The notes under the pieces: generated by a model
Told to the model about the DNA's origin: nothing
Databases searched by the model: none
The model's input: only the letters and a program-made list of their open reading frames with translations
NCBI RefSeq assembly: GCF_014168815.1
Contig: NZ_AP021972.1
Coordinates: 3,410,001 to 3,474,000 of the forward strand
DNA: 64,000 bases
Direction: 5' to 3'
DNA from: Klebsiella sp. WP3-W18-ESBL-02
GTDB taxonomy: Bacteria > Pseudomonadota > Gammaproteobacteria > Enterobacterales > Enterobacteriaceae
Shown: positions 57,357-64,000 of the stretch, in pieces
How positions within the stretch are numbered: position 1 is the first letter of the stretch
Layout of the letters: the number at the start of each line of letters is the position of its first letter
Made by a program: the position numbers and the translations under genes

Positions 57357-58988
57357 ATGCTTCGCCTGTTACGTCAACGCCCTACGATTAGCCGTTTGGC
57401 CTACATTGTTTTATTCGCGCTCTACATTGCCCTGGCGCTCAACGTCGTATTTTATCGCCAGGCGTTTACCCTGCTGCCAGTTGATAGCCTGCATAACGCG
57501 CTGGTCTTTCTGACCATGCCGATCGTCGCCTTTGCGGTGATGGCGATTTGTCTGGCGCTCGCGTCCATCGTTCGTCTTGAGAAAGTGCTCGTGACGCTGT
57601 TTATTCTGCTCGGCGCCAGCGCACAATATTTCATGATGAATTTCGGTATTATTGTTGACCGCTCGATGGTCACCAATATTTTTGATACCACCCCCGCCGA
57701 GAGCTATGCCCTGCTTTCCGGCCAGATGATTATCGTACTGGGGATCACCGCACTGCTGTTTATTGCGCTGGCCTGGTGGGTAAAAATTAAGCCCGCCACA
57801 ACGCTGTGGCGCGGTGCGCTAACGCGCGCGGGCACAATTATTGTCTCTACCCTATTAATTCTGCTGGTTGCAGGCCTGTTCTATAAAGATTACGCATCGC
57901 TGTTCCGTAATAATAAAGAACTGGTGAAATCACTGAACCCGTCAAACAGTATTGTTGCGCTTAACTCCTGGTATTATCACCACAAAATGGCCAATCTTCC
58001 GCTGGTTAAAATTGGCGAAGATGCGCAGCAAAAAGCGTTGATGAAAAATGGCCCGCGTAAGAATTTAACCATTATCGTACTGGGCGAAACGTCACGCGCC
58101 GCCAATTTCTCGCTGGGCGGCTACGACCGCGATACCAACCCGCGGTTAGCGCAAGATAATGTGGTTTACTTCCCTAACACGACCTCTTGCGGTACCGCTA
58201 CCGCGGTGTCCGTTCCCTGTATGTTCTCGAATATGCCGCGAGCACGCTACGACGAAGCGCTGGCCTATCACCAGGAAGGGCTGTTGGATATCCTCCAGCG
58301 CGCGGGGATTCAGGTGCAGTGGAACGACAACGACGGCGGCTGTAAAGGCGCCTGTGACCGCGTGCCGCATCAGGACGTGACGGCGTTGAATCTGCCGGGC
58401 CAGTGCATTAACGGTGAATGCTACGACGAAGTTCTGTTCCACGATCTGGAAAAAACCATCGATAGCCTACAGGGCGACGGCGTCATTGTGCTGCATACCA
58501 TTGGTAGCCATGGCCCGACCTATTACAATCGCTACCCGCCGCAGTTCCGCCGCTTTACGCCAACCTGCGACACCAGCGAAATTCAATCCTGTTCCCAGGA
58601 GCAGCTGAAAAATACCTACGACAATACCATTCTGTATATCGATTATATTGTCGATAAGGCCATCAAACTGCTGCAATCCAGACAGGATAAATTTACCACC
58701 AGCCTGGTTTATCTTTCCGACCACGGCGAATCGCTAGGGGAAAATGGCGTTTATCTGCACGGATTACCGTATTCTATTGCTCCGGAAACGCAAAAACATG
58801 TACCAATGTTATTATGGCTATCCAAGGATTATCAGCAGCGTTACGGTGTGAATTACGACTGCCTGCAGAAACAGGCCAAAGAGAATGACTACTCGCAGGA
58901 TAATCTGTTTTCTACCGTGCTGGGGATGACCGGCGTAGAGACCAAAGAGTATCGCGCAGCGGATGATATATTAGCGACGTGCAAATAG
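57357..58988 (+). CDS. eptA: lipid A phosphoethanolamine transferase EptA (PmrC)
   Basis: This 543-residue inner-membrane enzyme closely matches E. coli EptA (547 residues). Five N-terminal membrane helices (about residues 12-175) lead to a periplasmic domain with the metal-binding GETSRAANFSL, the nucleophile threonine in SCGTATAVSVPCMFS, the disulfide-rich NDNDGGCKGACDRVPHQ and LSDHGESLGENG. It transfers phosphoethanolamine to lipid A phosphates, lowering negative charge and raising polymyxin resistance. It is the first gene of a pmrCAB operon under a PmrA box. This location next to yvcK and uvrB is not the E. coli one. Confidence 0.95.
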   Translation: MLRLLRQRPTISRLAYIVLFALYIALALNVVFYRQAFTLLPVDSLHNALVFLTMPIVAFAVMAICLALASIVRLEKVLVTLFILLGASAQYFMMNFGIIVDRSMVTNIFDTTPAESYALLSGQMIIVLGITALLFIALAWWVKIKPATTLWRGALTRAGTIIVSTLLILLVAGLFYKDYASLFRNNKELVKSLNPSNSIVALNSWYYHHKMANLPLVKIGEDAQQKALMKNGPRKNLTIIVLGETSRAANFSLGGYDRDTNPRLAQDNVVYFPNTTSCGTATAVSVPCMFSNMPRARYDEALAYHQEGLLDILQRAGIQVQWNDNDGGCKGACDRVPHQDVTALNLPGQCINGECYDEVLFHDLEKTIDSLQGDGVIVLHTIGSHGPTYYNRYPPQFRRFTPTCDTSEIQSCSQEQLKNTYDNTILYIDYIVDKAIKLLQSRQDKFTTSLVYLSDHGESLGENGVYLHGLPYSIAPETQKHVPMLLWLSKDYQQRYGVNYDCLQKQAKENDYSQDNLFSTVLGMTGVETKEYRAADDILATCK

Positions 58989-58998
58989 AGGCGAACAG

Positions 58999-59670
58999 AT
59001 GAAAATATTAGTCGTTGAAGATGACACCCTATTATTGCAGGGGCTGATTCTGGCCATGCAGAGTGAAGGGTATGCCTGTGACGGCGTCGCCACGGCGCAG
59101 CAGGCTGCGCTGAGTCTGGCCAACGGGCACTATAGCCTGATCGTGCTGGACCTCGGCCTGCCGGATGAAGACGGGCTGCATTTCCTCCACCGTATGCGGC
59201 AGGAGAAAATGACCACGCCGGTGCTGATTCTGACCGCCCGCGATACGCTGGAGGACCGCGTCAGCGGTCTTGATACCGGCGCCGACGACTATTTAATCAA
59301 GCCATTCGCGCTGGAAGAACTGAACGCCCGTATCCGCGCGCTGCTGCGCCGCAACCTGAACCAGGGCGATAATGAAGTGACGGTGGAAAACCTGCGCCTC
59401 AACGTTACGCGCCGTCAGGTGTGGCTGGATGACGCGCTGCTTGAGCTCACGCCGAAAGAGTACGCCCTGCTTTCGCGTCTGATGCTGAAGGCCGGTAGCC
59501 CGGTGCATCGTGAAATTCTCTACAACGATATCTATAACTGGGACAACGAACCGGCCACCAACACGCTGGAAGTGCACATCCATAACCTGCGCGACAAGGT
59601 GGGAAAATCACGGATTCGTACCGTACGAGGCTTTGGCTATCAATTGGTGAATACCGGTAAGGCAGAATAA
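58999..59670 (+). CDS. basR: response regulator BasR (PmrA)
   Basis: This 223-residue OmpR-type response regulator is nearly identical in pattern to E. coli BasR (222 residues), with phosphoacceptor Asp51 in VLDLGLPDEDG and Lys in DYLIKPFALEE. The C-terminal winged helix has GSPVHREILYNDIYNWDNEP and HNLRDKVGKSRIRTVRGFGY. It activates genes for lipid A modification, including its own operon. It starts ten bases after eptA and is followed by basS three bases later. Confidence 0.96.
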   Translation: MKILVVEDDTLLLQGLILAMQSEGYACDGVATAQQAALSLANGHYSLIVLDLGLPDEDGLHFLHRMRQEKMTTPVLILTARDTLEDRVSGLDTGADDYLIKPFALEELNARIRALLRRNLNQGDNEVTVENLRLNVTRRQVWLDDALLELTPKEYALLSRLMLKAGSPVHREILYNDIYNWDNEPATNTLEVHIHNLRDKVGKSRIRTVRGFGYQLVNTGKAE

Positions 59671-59673
59671 CGC

Positions 59674-60753
59674 ATGGCGCTTTTTTCCGTCCGTAAATGG
59701 CCGATGCGCCACCAGCTGCTGCTGGCAATTGGCCTGATTCTGGTCGTGTTCCAGCTCATCAGCGTGTTCTGGCTATGGCATGAAAGCAAAGAGCAGATTG
59801 AGCTGGAAGTGGCGATGCTGATGCACAACCACAATAACGTTAAACATATCCGTCATGAGGTTCGTGAAGCCATCGCCAGCCTGCTGGTTCCTAGCGTGGT
59901 GATTATCGGCCTGGCGCTGTATCTGTGTCTGCAGGCGGTAAAACGCATCACCCAGCCGCTCGCCGACCTGCAGCGGGAATTGGATGCGCGCACCCCGGGG
60001 AATTTGCAGCCCATTTTCCTGCAGCAGACCACCGTTGAGGTTGAAGCAGTTACCCATGCCATCAACCAACTGGTGGAAAACCTGACCCAGACGCTCGATC
60101 GCGAACGCCTGTTTACCGCCGATGTCGCCCACGAGCTGCGCACGCCGCTGGCGGGCCTGAAGCTGCATCTGGAGCTACTGGAGAAAACCCAGCACCTGAA
60201 TCTGGCGCCGCTGCTACAGCGTCTGGACCAGATGACCGAAAGCGTTGCGCAACTTTTACTGCTGGCCCGCGTCGGACAATCGTTCTCAGCAGGCAGCTAT
60301 CAGCAGGTTAATCTGCTGAGCGATGTGATTGAACCGCTGAAGGGAGAGCTGGAAACGATGCTCGCATCACGTGAGCAGACATTAGCCATCGCTGAGCCCG
60401 TACCGACGGTGACCGTGGCCGGTGACGCCACGCTGCTGCGGCTTCTGCTGCGTAATCTGATTGAGAATGCTCACCGCTATAGCCCGCCATCGTCAACCAT
60501 CACGGTGTCGCTGGCGAGGGATTCAAAGCCGATGCTTATTGTGGAAGATGAGGGGCCGGGGATTGATGAGTCGAAGGTGGGTGAGCTTAGCCAGGCGTTT
60601 GTACGTATGGACAGCCGCTACGGCGGAATTGGGCTTGGGCTGAGCATCGTCACGCGCATTGCCCAACTCCATGAAGCCGCATTCTTCCTGCAAAACCGCG
60701 AGACCGGAACCGGTACGCGGGCATGGGTAGAGTTTCAGCTCACCAGGCGCTAA
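59674..60753 (+). CDS. basS: sensor histidine kinase BasS (PmrB)
   Basis: This 359-residue kinase has two membrane helices (about residues 14-34 and 68-88) framing a short periplasmic loop with two Glu-X-X-Glu motifs (ESKE 37-40, EVRE 62-65) of the kind that bind Fe(III) or Al(III) in Salmonella PmrB. A HAMP segment, the phosphoacceptor His153 in VAHELRTPLAG, the N box NLIENAHRYSP, and G boxes VEDEGPGID and GGIGLGLSIV follow. It activates BasR when metals or low pH are sensed. It ends the eptA-basR-basS operon; a possible small gene lies convergently eight bases on. Confidence 0.95.
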   Translation: MALFSVRKWPMRHQLLLAIGLILVVFQLISVFWLWHESKEQIELEVAMLMHNHNNVKHIRHEVREAIASLLVPSVVIIGLALYLCLQAVKRITQPLADLQRELDARTPGNLQPIFLQQTTVEVEAVTHAINQLVENLTQTLDRERLFTADVAHELRTPLAGLKLHLELLEKTQHLNLAPLLQRLDQMTESVAQLLLLARVGQSFSAGSYQQVNLLSDVIEPLKGELETMLASREQTLAIAEPVPTVTVAGDATLLRLLLRNLIENAHRYSPPSSTITVSLARDSKPMLIVEDEGPGIDESKVGELSQAFVRMDSRYGGIGLGLSIVTRIAQLHEAAFFLQNRETGTGTRAWVEFQLTRR

Positions 60754-60760
60754 AGCGCGC

Positions 60761-60853
60761 TCAGAAGGTCAGCATCCAGTGGCTCAGGAAACCGGCAACG
60801 ATGGCAACAGAGATGAGTAAGGTGAACAGCTGCTGGATATTCAGTTTTGACAT
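60761..60853 (-). CDS. possible 30-residue single-helix membrane protein
   Basis: A 30-codon minus-strand ORF has a good ribosome-binding site (GAGGG, eight bases before the ATG at 60853) and encodes a hydrophilic start MSKLNIQQ followed by a hydrophobic helix LFTLLISVAIVAGFL and a tail SHWMLTF. This is the usual plan of enterobacterial regulatory small membrane proteins. It is convergent with basS and lies 8 bases from it. It does not resemble the PmrR peptide as I remember it. No annotation is known to me. The combination of SD, helix and compact fit between two genes gives moderate support. Confidence 0.55.
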   Translation of the reverse strand: MSKLNIQQLFTLLISVAIVAGFLSHWMLTF

Positions 60854-61010
60854 GACACTACCCTCAATGATTTTGCAGATAGTATCAGCACAATTTATTA
60901 AGTGAACATTAAGGCTGGCTGCTGGCTCGTGATGGATGCCGCAATTCAGAAAAATAGTGCCCCATCTCTAGCCAGCAGGCCGGAGAAGGCTTTGCCCCCC
61001 TCCGCCACGC

Positions 61011-61038
61011 GGCCTGATAGCACAACGCTTATCAGGCC
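61011..61038. repeat. REP-like palindrome near uvrB end
   Basis: GGCCTGATA and ATCAGGCC flank GCACAACGCTT, giving a REP-type palindrome 23 bases beyond the uvrB stop. It may act as a 3' stabiliser or terminator for uvrB mRNA. Confidence 0.6.
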
Positions 61039-61060
61039 GACGCGATATTCATGCACCGAC

Positions 61061-63085
61061 TCATGACGCTGCAATAAACAGCTCGCGCAGCTGATGCAGG
61101 CGATCGCGGATGTCTGCCGCTTCCTCAAACTCAAGATTCTGTGCGTGTTTCAGCATCTGCGCTTCCAGCGTTTGAATCTGCTGCTGCAAGGCTTTCGGCG
61201 TCAGCGCCTGAACGTCCGGCTCAACGATTGGCGACGCGGAGCGCGACTTACCGCGGCCCTTCGCTTTGGTCTTCGCCAGCCCCTCGCCCATCGCCAGAAT
61301 ATCGACGACGTCTTTCACCAGCCCCTGCGGCACGATGCCATGCTCTTCGTTGTAGCGTTCCTGCTTCTCGCGACGACGTTCAGTTTCACCGATAGCTTTC
61401 GCCATGGACGGGGTAATTTTGTCACCGTAAAGAATCGCCTTACCGTTGATATTACGCGCGGCGCGGCCGATGGTCTGAATCAGTGAACGTTCAGAGCGCA
61501 GGAAACCTTCTTTATCGGCGTCGAGAATCGCCACCAGCGATACTTCCGGCATATCCAGCCCTTCACGCAGCAGGTTGATGCCGACCAGCACATCAAACTC
61601 ACCGAGGCGCAAATCGCGAATGATCTCCATGCGCTCGACGGTGTCGATATCCGAGTGCAGGTAGCGTACCCGCTCGCCGTGTTCTTCGAGATATTCGGTG
61701 AGGTCTTCCGCCATGCGCTTGGTCAAGGTGGTGACCAGCACGCGTTCGTTAATCACCGAACGCTTGCGAATTTCAGACAGCAGGTCGTCGACCTGTGTCG
61801 CCACCGGCCGCACTTCAATCAGCGGATCTAGCAGCCCGGTTGGGCGCACGACCTGGTCTATCACTTCGCCACCGGATTTCTCCAGCTCGTAGTTGCCCGG
61901 CGTTGCCGAAACGTAGATAGTTTGCGGCGCCAGCGCCTCAAACTCTTCAAACTTCAGCGGACGGTTATCCAGCGCCGACGGCAGACGGAAACCGTATTCG
62001 ACCAGCGTCTCTTTACGCGCCCTGTCACCGCGATACATACCGCCGATTTGCGGGATGGTGACGTGTGATTCGTCAATCACCAGCAGGCCATCGGCAGGCA
62101 GATAGTCAAATAGCGTCGGCGGCGGCTCGCCCGGCCCGCGCCCGGACAGGAAGCGCGAGTAGTTTTCAATGCCCGAGCAGTAGCCAAGCTCGTTCATCAT
62201 TTCCAGGTCAAACTGGGTGCGCTGGCTCAGGCGCTGCTCTTCGAGCAGCTTGTTGTTGGCCAGCAGCACCTTGCGGCGATCTGCCAGCTCGTCTTTGATC
62301 TCTTCCATCGCCTGCACGATACGTTCACGCGGCGTGACGTAGTGCGATTTAGGGTAGATGGTAAAGCGTTGAATCGTCGACTCGACGTGACCGGTCAGCG
62401 GGTCGAACAGTGAAAGACGTTCAACCTCTTCGTCAAACAGCTCTACGCGCAGCGCCAGATCGTCCGACTCGGCCGGGAAAATGTCGATGACTTCGCCGCG
62501 TACGCGGAAGGTTGCGCGCTGAAACGCCTGATCGTTGCGGGTGTACTGTAGCTCGGCCAGACGACGCAGAATAGAACGTTGGTCGATAATCATGCCCACG
62601 GTCAGGTGCAGCATCATTTTAAGATAAAGATCCGGGTCGCCCAGGCCATAAATCGCCGACACCGATGCCACGACGACCACGTCCCGGCGTTCAAGCAGCG
62701 CTTTGGTGGCGGATAAACGCATCTGCTCGATGTGTTCGTTCACCGAGGCGTCTTTTTCGATGAAGGTGTCCGAGCTTGGGACGTAGGCTTCAGGCTGATA
62801 GTAGTCGTAGTAAGAAACGAAATACTCTACCGCATTCTCCGGGAAGAAGGCCTTCATTTCACCATACAGCTGCGCAGCCAGCGTTTTGTTCGGCGCCAGC
62901 ACCATCGTTGGGCGCTGTAAGTCGGCAATCACATTGGCGACGGTGAAGGTTTTCCCCGAGCCGGTCACCCCAAGCAGCGTCTGGTGGGCCAGGCCGTCCT
63001 CAAGCCCCTCTTTAAGGCGCGCGATGGCAGCCGGCTGATCGCCGGAAGGGCTGAATGCGGAATGTAACTTAAACGGTTTACTCAT
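61061..63085 (-). CDS. uvrB: excinuclease ABC subunit B (UvrB)
   Basis: This 674-residue protein matches E. coli UvrB (673 residues), the damage-verification helicase of nucleotide excision repair. Walker A is GVTGSGKT near residue 39, the beta-hairpin that clamps DNA is YYDYYQPEAYVPSSDTFIE, and helicase motifs such as VIDESHVTIPQ and QTIGRAARN follow. The C-terminal UVR domain (LEFEEAADIRDRLHQLREL) binds UvrC. A LexA box about 80 bases upstream shows SOS control. Backbone gene. Confidence 0.97.
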   Translation of the reverse strand: MSKPFKLHSAFSPSGDQPAAIARLKEGLEDGLAHQTLLGVTGSGKTFTVANVIADLQRPTMVLAPNKTLAAQLYGEMKAFFPENAVEYFVSYYDYYQPEAYVPSSDTFIEKDASVNEHIEQMRLSATKALLERRDVVVVASVSAIYGLGDPDLYLKMMLHLTVGMIIDQRSILRRLAELQYTRNDQAFQRATFRVRGEVIDIFPAESDDLALRVELFDEEVERLSLFDPLTGHVESTIQRFTIYPKSHYVTPRERIVQAMEEIKDELADRRKVLLANNKLLEEQRLSQRTQFDLEMMNELGYCSGIENYSRFLSGRGPGEPPPTLFDYLPADGLLVIDESHVTIPQIGGMYRGDRARKETLVEYGFRLPSALDNRPLKFEEFEALAPQTIYVSATPGNYELEKSGGEVIDQVVRPTGLLDPLIEVRPVATQVDDLLSEIRKRSVINERVLVTTLTKRMAEDLTEYLEEHGERVRYLHSDIDTVERMEIIRDLRLGEFDVLVGINLLREGLDMPEVSLVAILDADKEGFLRSERSLIQTIGRAARNINGKAILYGDKITPSMAKAIGETERRREKQERYNEEHGIVPQGLVKDVVDILAMGEGLAKTKAKGRGKSRSASPIVEPDVQALTPKALQQQIQTLEAQMLKHAQNLEFEEAADIRDRLHQLRELFIAAS

Positions 63086-63163
63086 GGGCGACGCTACCTG
63101 ATGACGAATGGGCCGGGCTGGGAATTAATTCTACTCGCCGCCCGCCGAATTGCCAATAAAAAA

Positions 63164-63183
63164 CACTGGATATAAAAACAGTA
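63164..63183 (-). promoter_or_regulatory. LexA box of uvrB
   Basis: CACTGGATATAAAAACAGTA fits the LexA consensus CTG-N10-CAG with TA flank, and resembles the E. coli uvrB SOS box. It lies 79 bases before the uvrB start. Confidence 0.88.
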
Positions 63184-63484
63184 ATCACCTATTGTAGTTT
63201 GCACAATCGACGAAATGGCGGACGCACGCCGCGAAAATTTAACCCGTGACAAGATAAAACGCTGGCCAAATTGGGTTATCCCCAGAATTTTTTCTCTTTT
63301 AACATTTGTCAATATAGGTCATGAAAGTTTTATGGCAACCTAAGGCACTTTTTATTACGCCATTGCTTTATTTTAACTTATTGATTAACAACAAAAACAC
63401 AGAAAAGCCGCGTTTCGCATCAATTCAGGCGCAGACCGCATGCTCTCTCGTTTACCGTGGGTTTTCTAACTCTAATACACAGGG

Positions 63485-63493
63485 TTATCCACA
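63485..63493. promoter_or_regulatory. DnaA box
   Basis: TTATCCACA is a perfect DnaA 9-mer. A reverse near-copy (AGTGGATAA, 63499-63507) stands five bases further on. It probably binds DnaA and may link uvrB expression to replication. Confidence 0.75.
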
Positions 63494-63723
63494 GGAATAG
63501 TGGATAACTGCCGCTAGCCCCTATCCCCCGCCACACGGCGATTTGCGCAACATCCTGTCAATGCTCGAGCAAAAAAATATTTTCTCGCCAATTTTGATAT
63601 GTATCAGCAAAAAAGCGCGCTTGTTTTCCTTCGTTTCTGCGCCTTTTCCCTTACGTTTTCCACGGTTTAGCATTTACGAATGAAGATGACCACCGGCGCG
63701 AATCCCGCCCCCGACAGCAGGAC

Positions 63724-64000
63724 TCACAGTGCGCTAAGGTCAAGATAGCCGCCCAGCGGCTGGGTATCGACCGCCTCACCCAGCCAGGGAATTTCCCCCA
63801 GCATCGGGGCTGGCAGCATTCGCTGAAGGGTGCTGAGATATTCGGCATGGCGACGTCCCGGCGGCGTGACGTCATTCGCTATCCAGCCCGCCAGCCGCAG
63901 CCCTGCCTGCTGTACCGCCTGCGCAGTCAGAACCGCGTGGTTAATGCAGCCGAGCTTCACCCCGACCACCAGAATCACCGGTAGCCGTTCATCTCGCACC
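63724..64000 (-). CDS. bioD: dethiobiotin synthetase BioD, C-terminal part (partial)
   Basis: The window ends inside this minus-strand gene; only the last 91 residues are visible. VGVKLGCINHAVLTAQAVQQ, LAGWIANDVTPPGRRHAEYL and PAPMLGEIPW match the C-terminal half of BioD, which closes the ureido ring of dethiobiotin with ATP and CO2. The start codon lies beyond base 64000. It stands next to uvrB in the same order and orientation as the E. coli bioBFCD-uvrB segment. Confidence 0.95.
   Translation of the reverse strand, partial: VRDERLPVILVVGVKLGCINHAVLTAQAVQQAGLRLAGWIANDVTPPGRRHAEYLSTLQRMLPAPMLGEIPWLGEAVDTQPLGGYLDLSAL

Larger units (their letters stand above)
63086..63723. promoter_or_regulatory. 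uvrB upstream region between uvrB and bioD
   Basis: This 638-base AT-rich gap holds the uvrB promoters and LexA site (63164-63183), plus DnaA-box-like nonamers TTATCCCCA (63276-63284), TTATCCACA (63485-63493) and the reverse copy AGTGGATAA (63499-63507). E. coli uvrB also has DnaA boxes in its upstream region. No ORF with a convincing start was found. Confidence 0.65.

Overview
The window is chromosomal DNA from a member of the Enterobacteriaceae. Most of it follows, in inverted orientation, the Escherichia coli segment bioD-uvrB-yvcK-moaABCDE-ybhL-ybhQRSFG-cecR-rhlE-dinG-ybiB-ybiX-fiu-rlmF-glnQPH-dps-rhtA-ompX-opgE-mntSR-ybiR-ldtB-ybiT-ybiU-ybiV, and the proteins closely resemble their E. 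coli counterparts. It is not E. coli itself: several gene sets are inserted and ybhM, ybhN, clsB and ybhP are missing. An Enterobacter, Klebsiella, Citrobacter or Kosakonia relative fits; the genus cannot be fixed from sequence reading alone.

Region 1 (1-11310) is a twelve-gene accessory catabolic cluster, all on the plus strand and largely joined by 4-base overlaps. It encodes a DeoC-like aldolase (partial), a PfkB sugar kinase, an RbsD-family pyranase, a zinc alcohol dehydrogenase, an enolase-superfamily dehydratase, an aldo/keto reductase, an amidohydrolase-type sugar lactonase, an MFS transporter, a FucO-type lactaldehyde reductase, a DHDPS-family 2-keto-3-deoxy-sugar-acid aldolase, a RhaM-type mutarotase and a LamB/ScrY-type porin. 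Together these spell a non-phosphorylating route for L-fucose or a related sugar: uptake, anomer conversion, oxidation to lactone, hydrolysis, dehydration, cleavage to pyruvate plus lactaldehyde, and reduction of the aldehyde. The kinase/DeoC/RbsD part looks like a second, phosphorylating branch. A decayed IS3-family transposase fragment lies just downstream.

Region 2 (11859-29775) mixes conserved genes with accessory sets. supH/ybiV and ybiU are followed by a LacI regulator, MFS transporter and GH31 glycosidase set. Two unrecognised minus-strand ORFs precede ybiT and ldtB. Then come a GntR regulator plus GH1 phospho-beta-glucosidase with twin palindromic operators, the manganese locus ybiR-mntR-mntS with its MntR box, opgE, and a NicO-family metal transporter.

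Region 3 (29850-46033) holds ompX, rhtA, dps, the glnHPQ glutamine ABC transporter with a sigma-54 promoter and paired NtrC sites, rlmF, a flavin reductase, the iron-responsive fiu-ybiX genes flanked by two DUF1471 small exported proteins, ybiB, SOS-controlled dinG, and rhlE.

Region 4 (46230-64000) holds cecR with its operator and the ybhGFSR drug-efflux ABC operon, ybhQ, ybhL, the moaABCDE molybdopterin operon behind a Moco riboswitch, and yvcK. Next is a complete pmrCAB (eptA-basR-basS) lipid A modification operon with a PmrA box, placed here rather than beside proP as in E. coli. A possible 30-residue membrane peptide gene, SOS-controlled uvrB and the 3' end of bioD complete the window. 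No rRNA, tRNA, CRISPR array or intact insertion sequence was seen. REP-type palindromes sit in many intergenic gaps.
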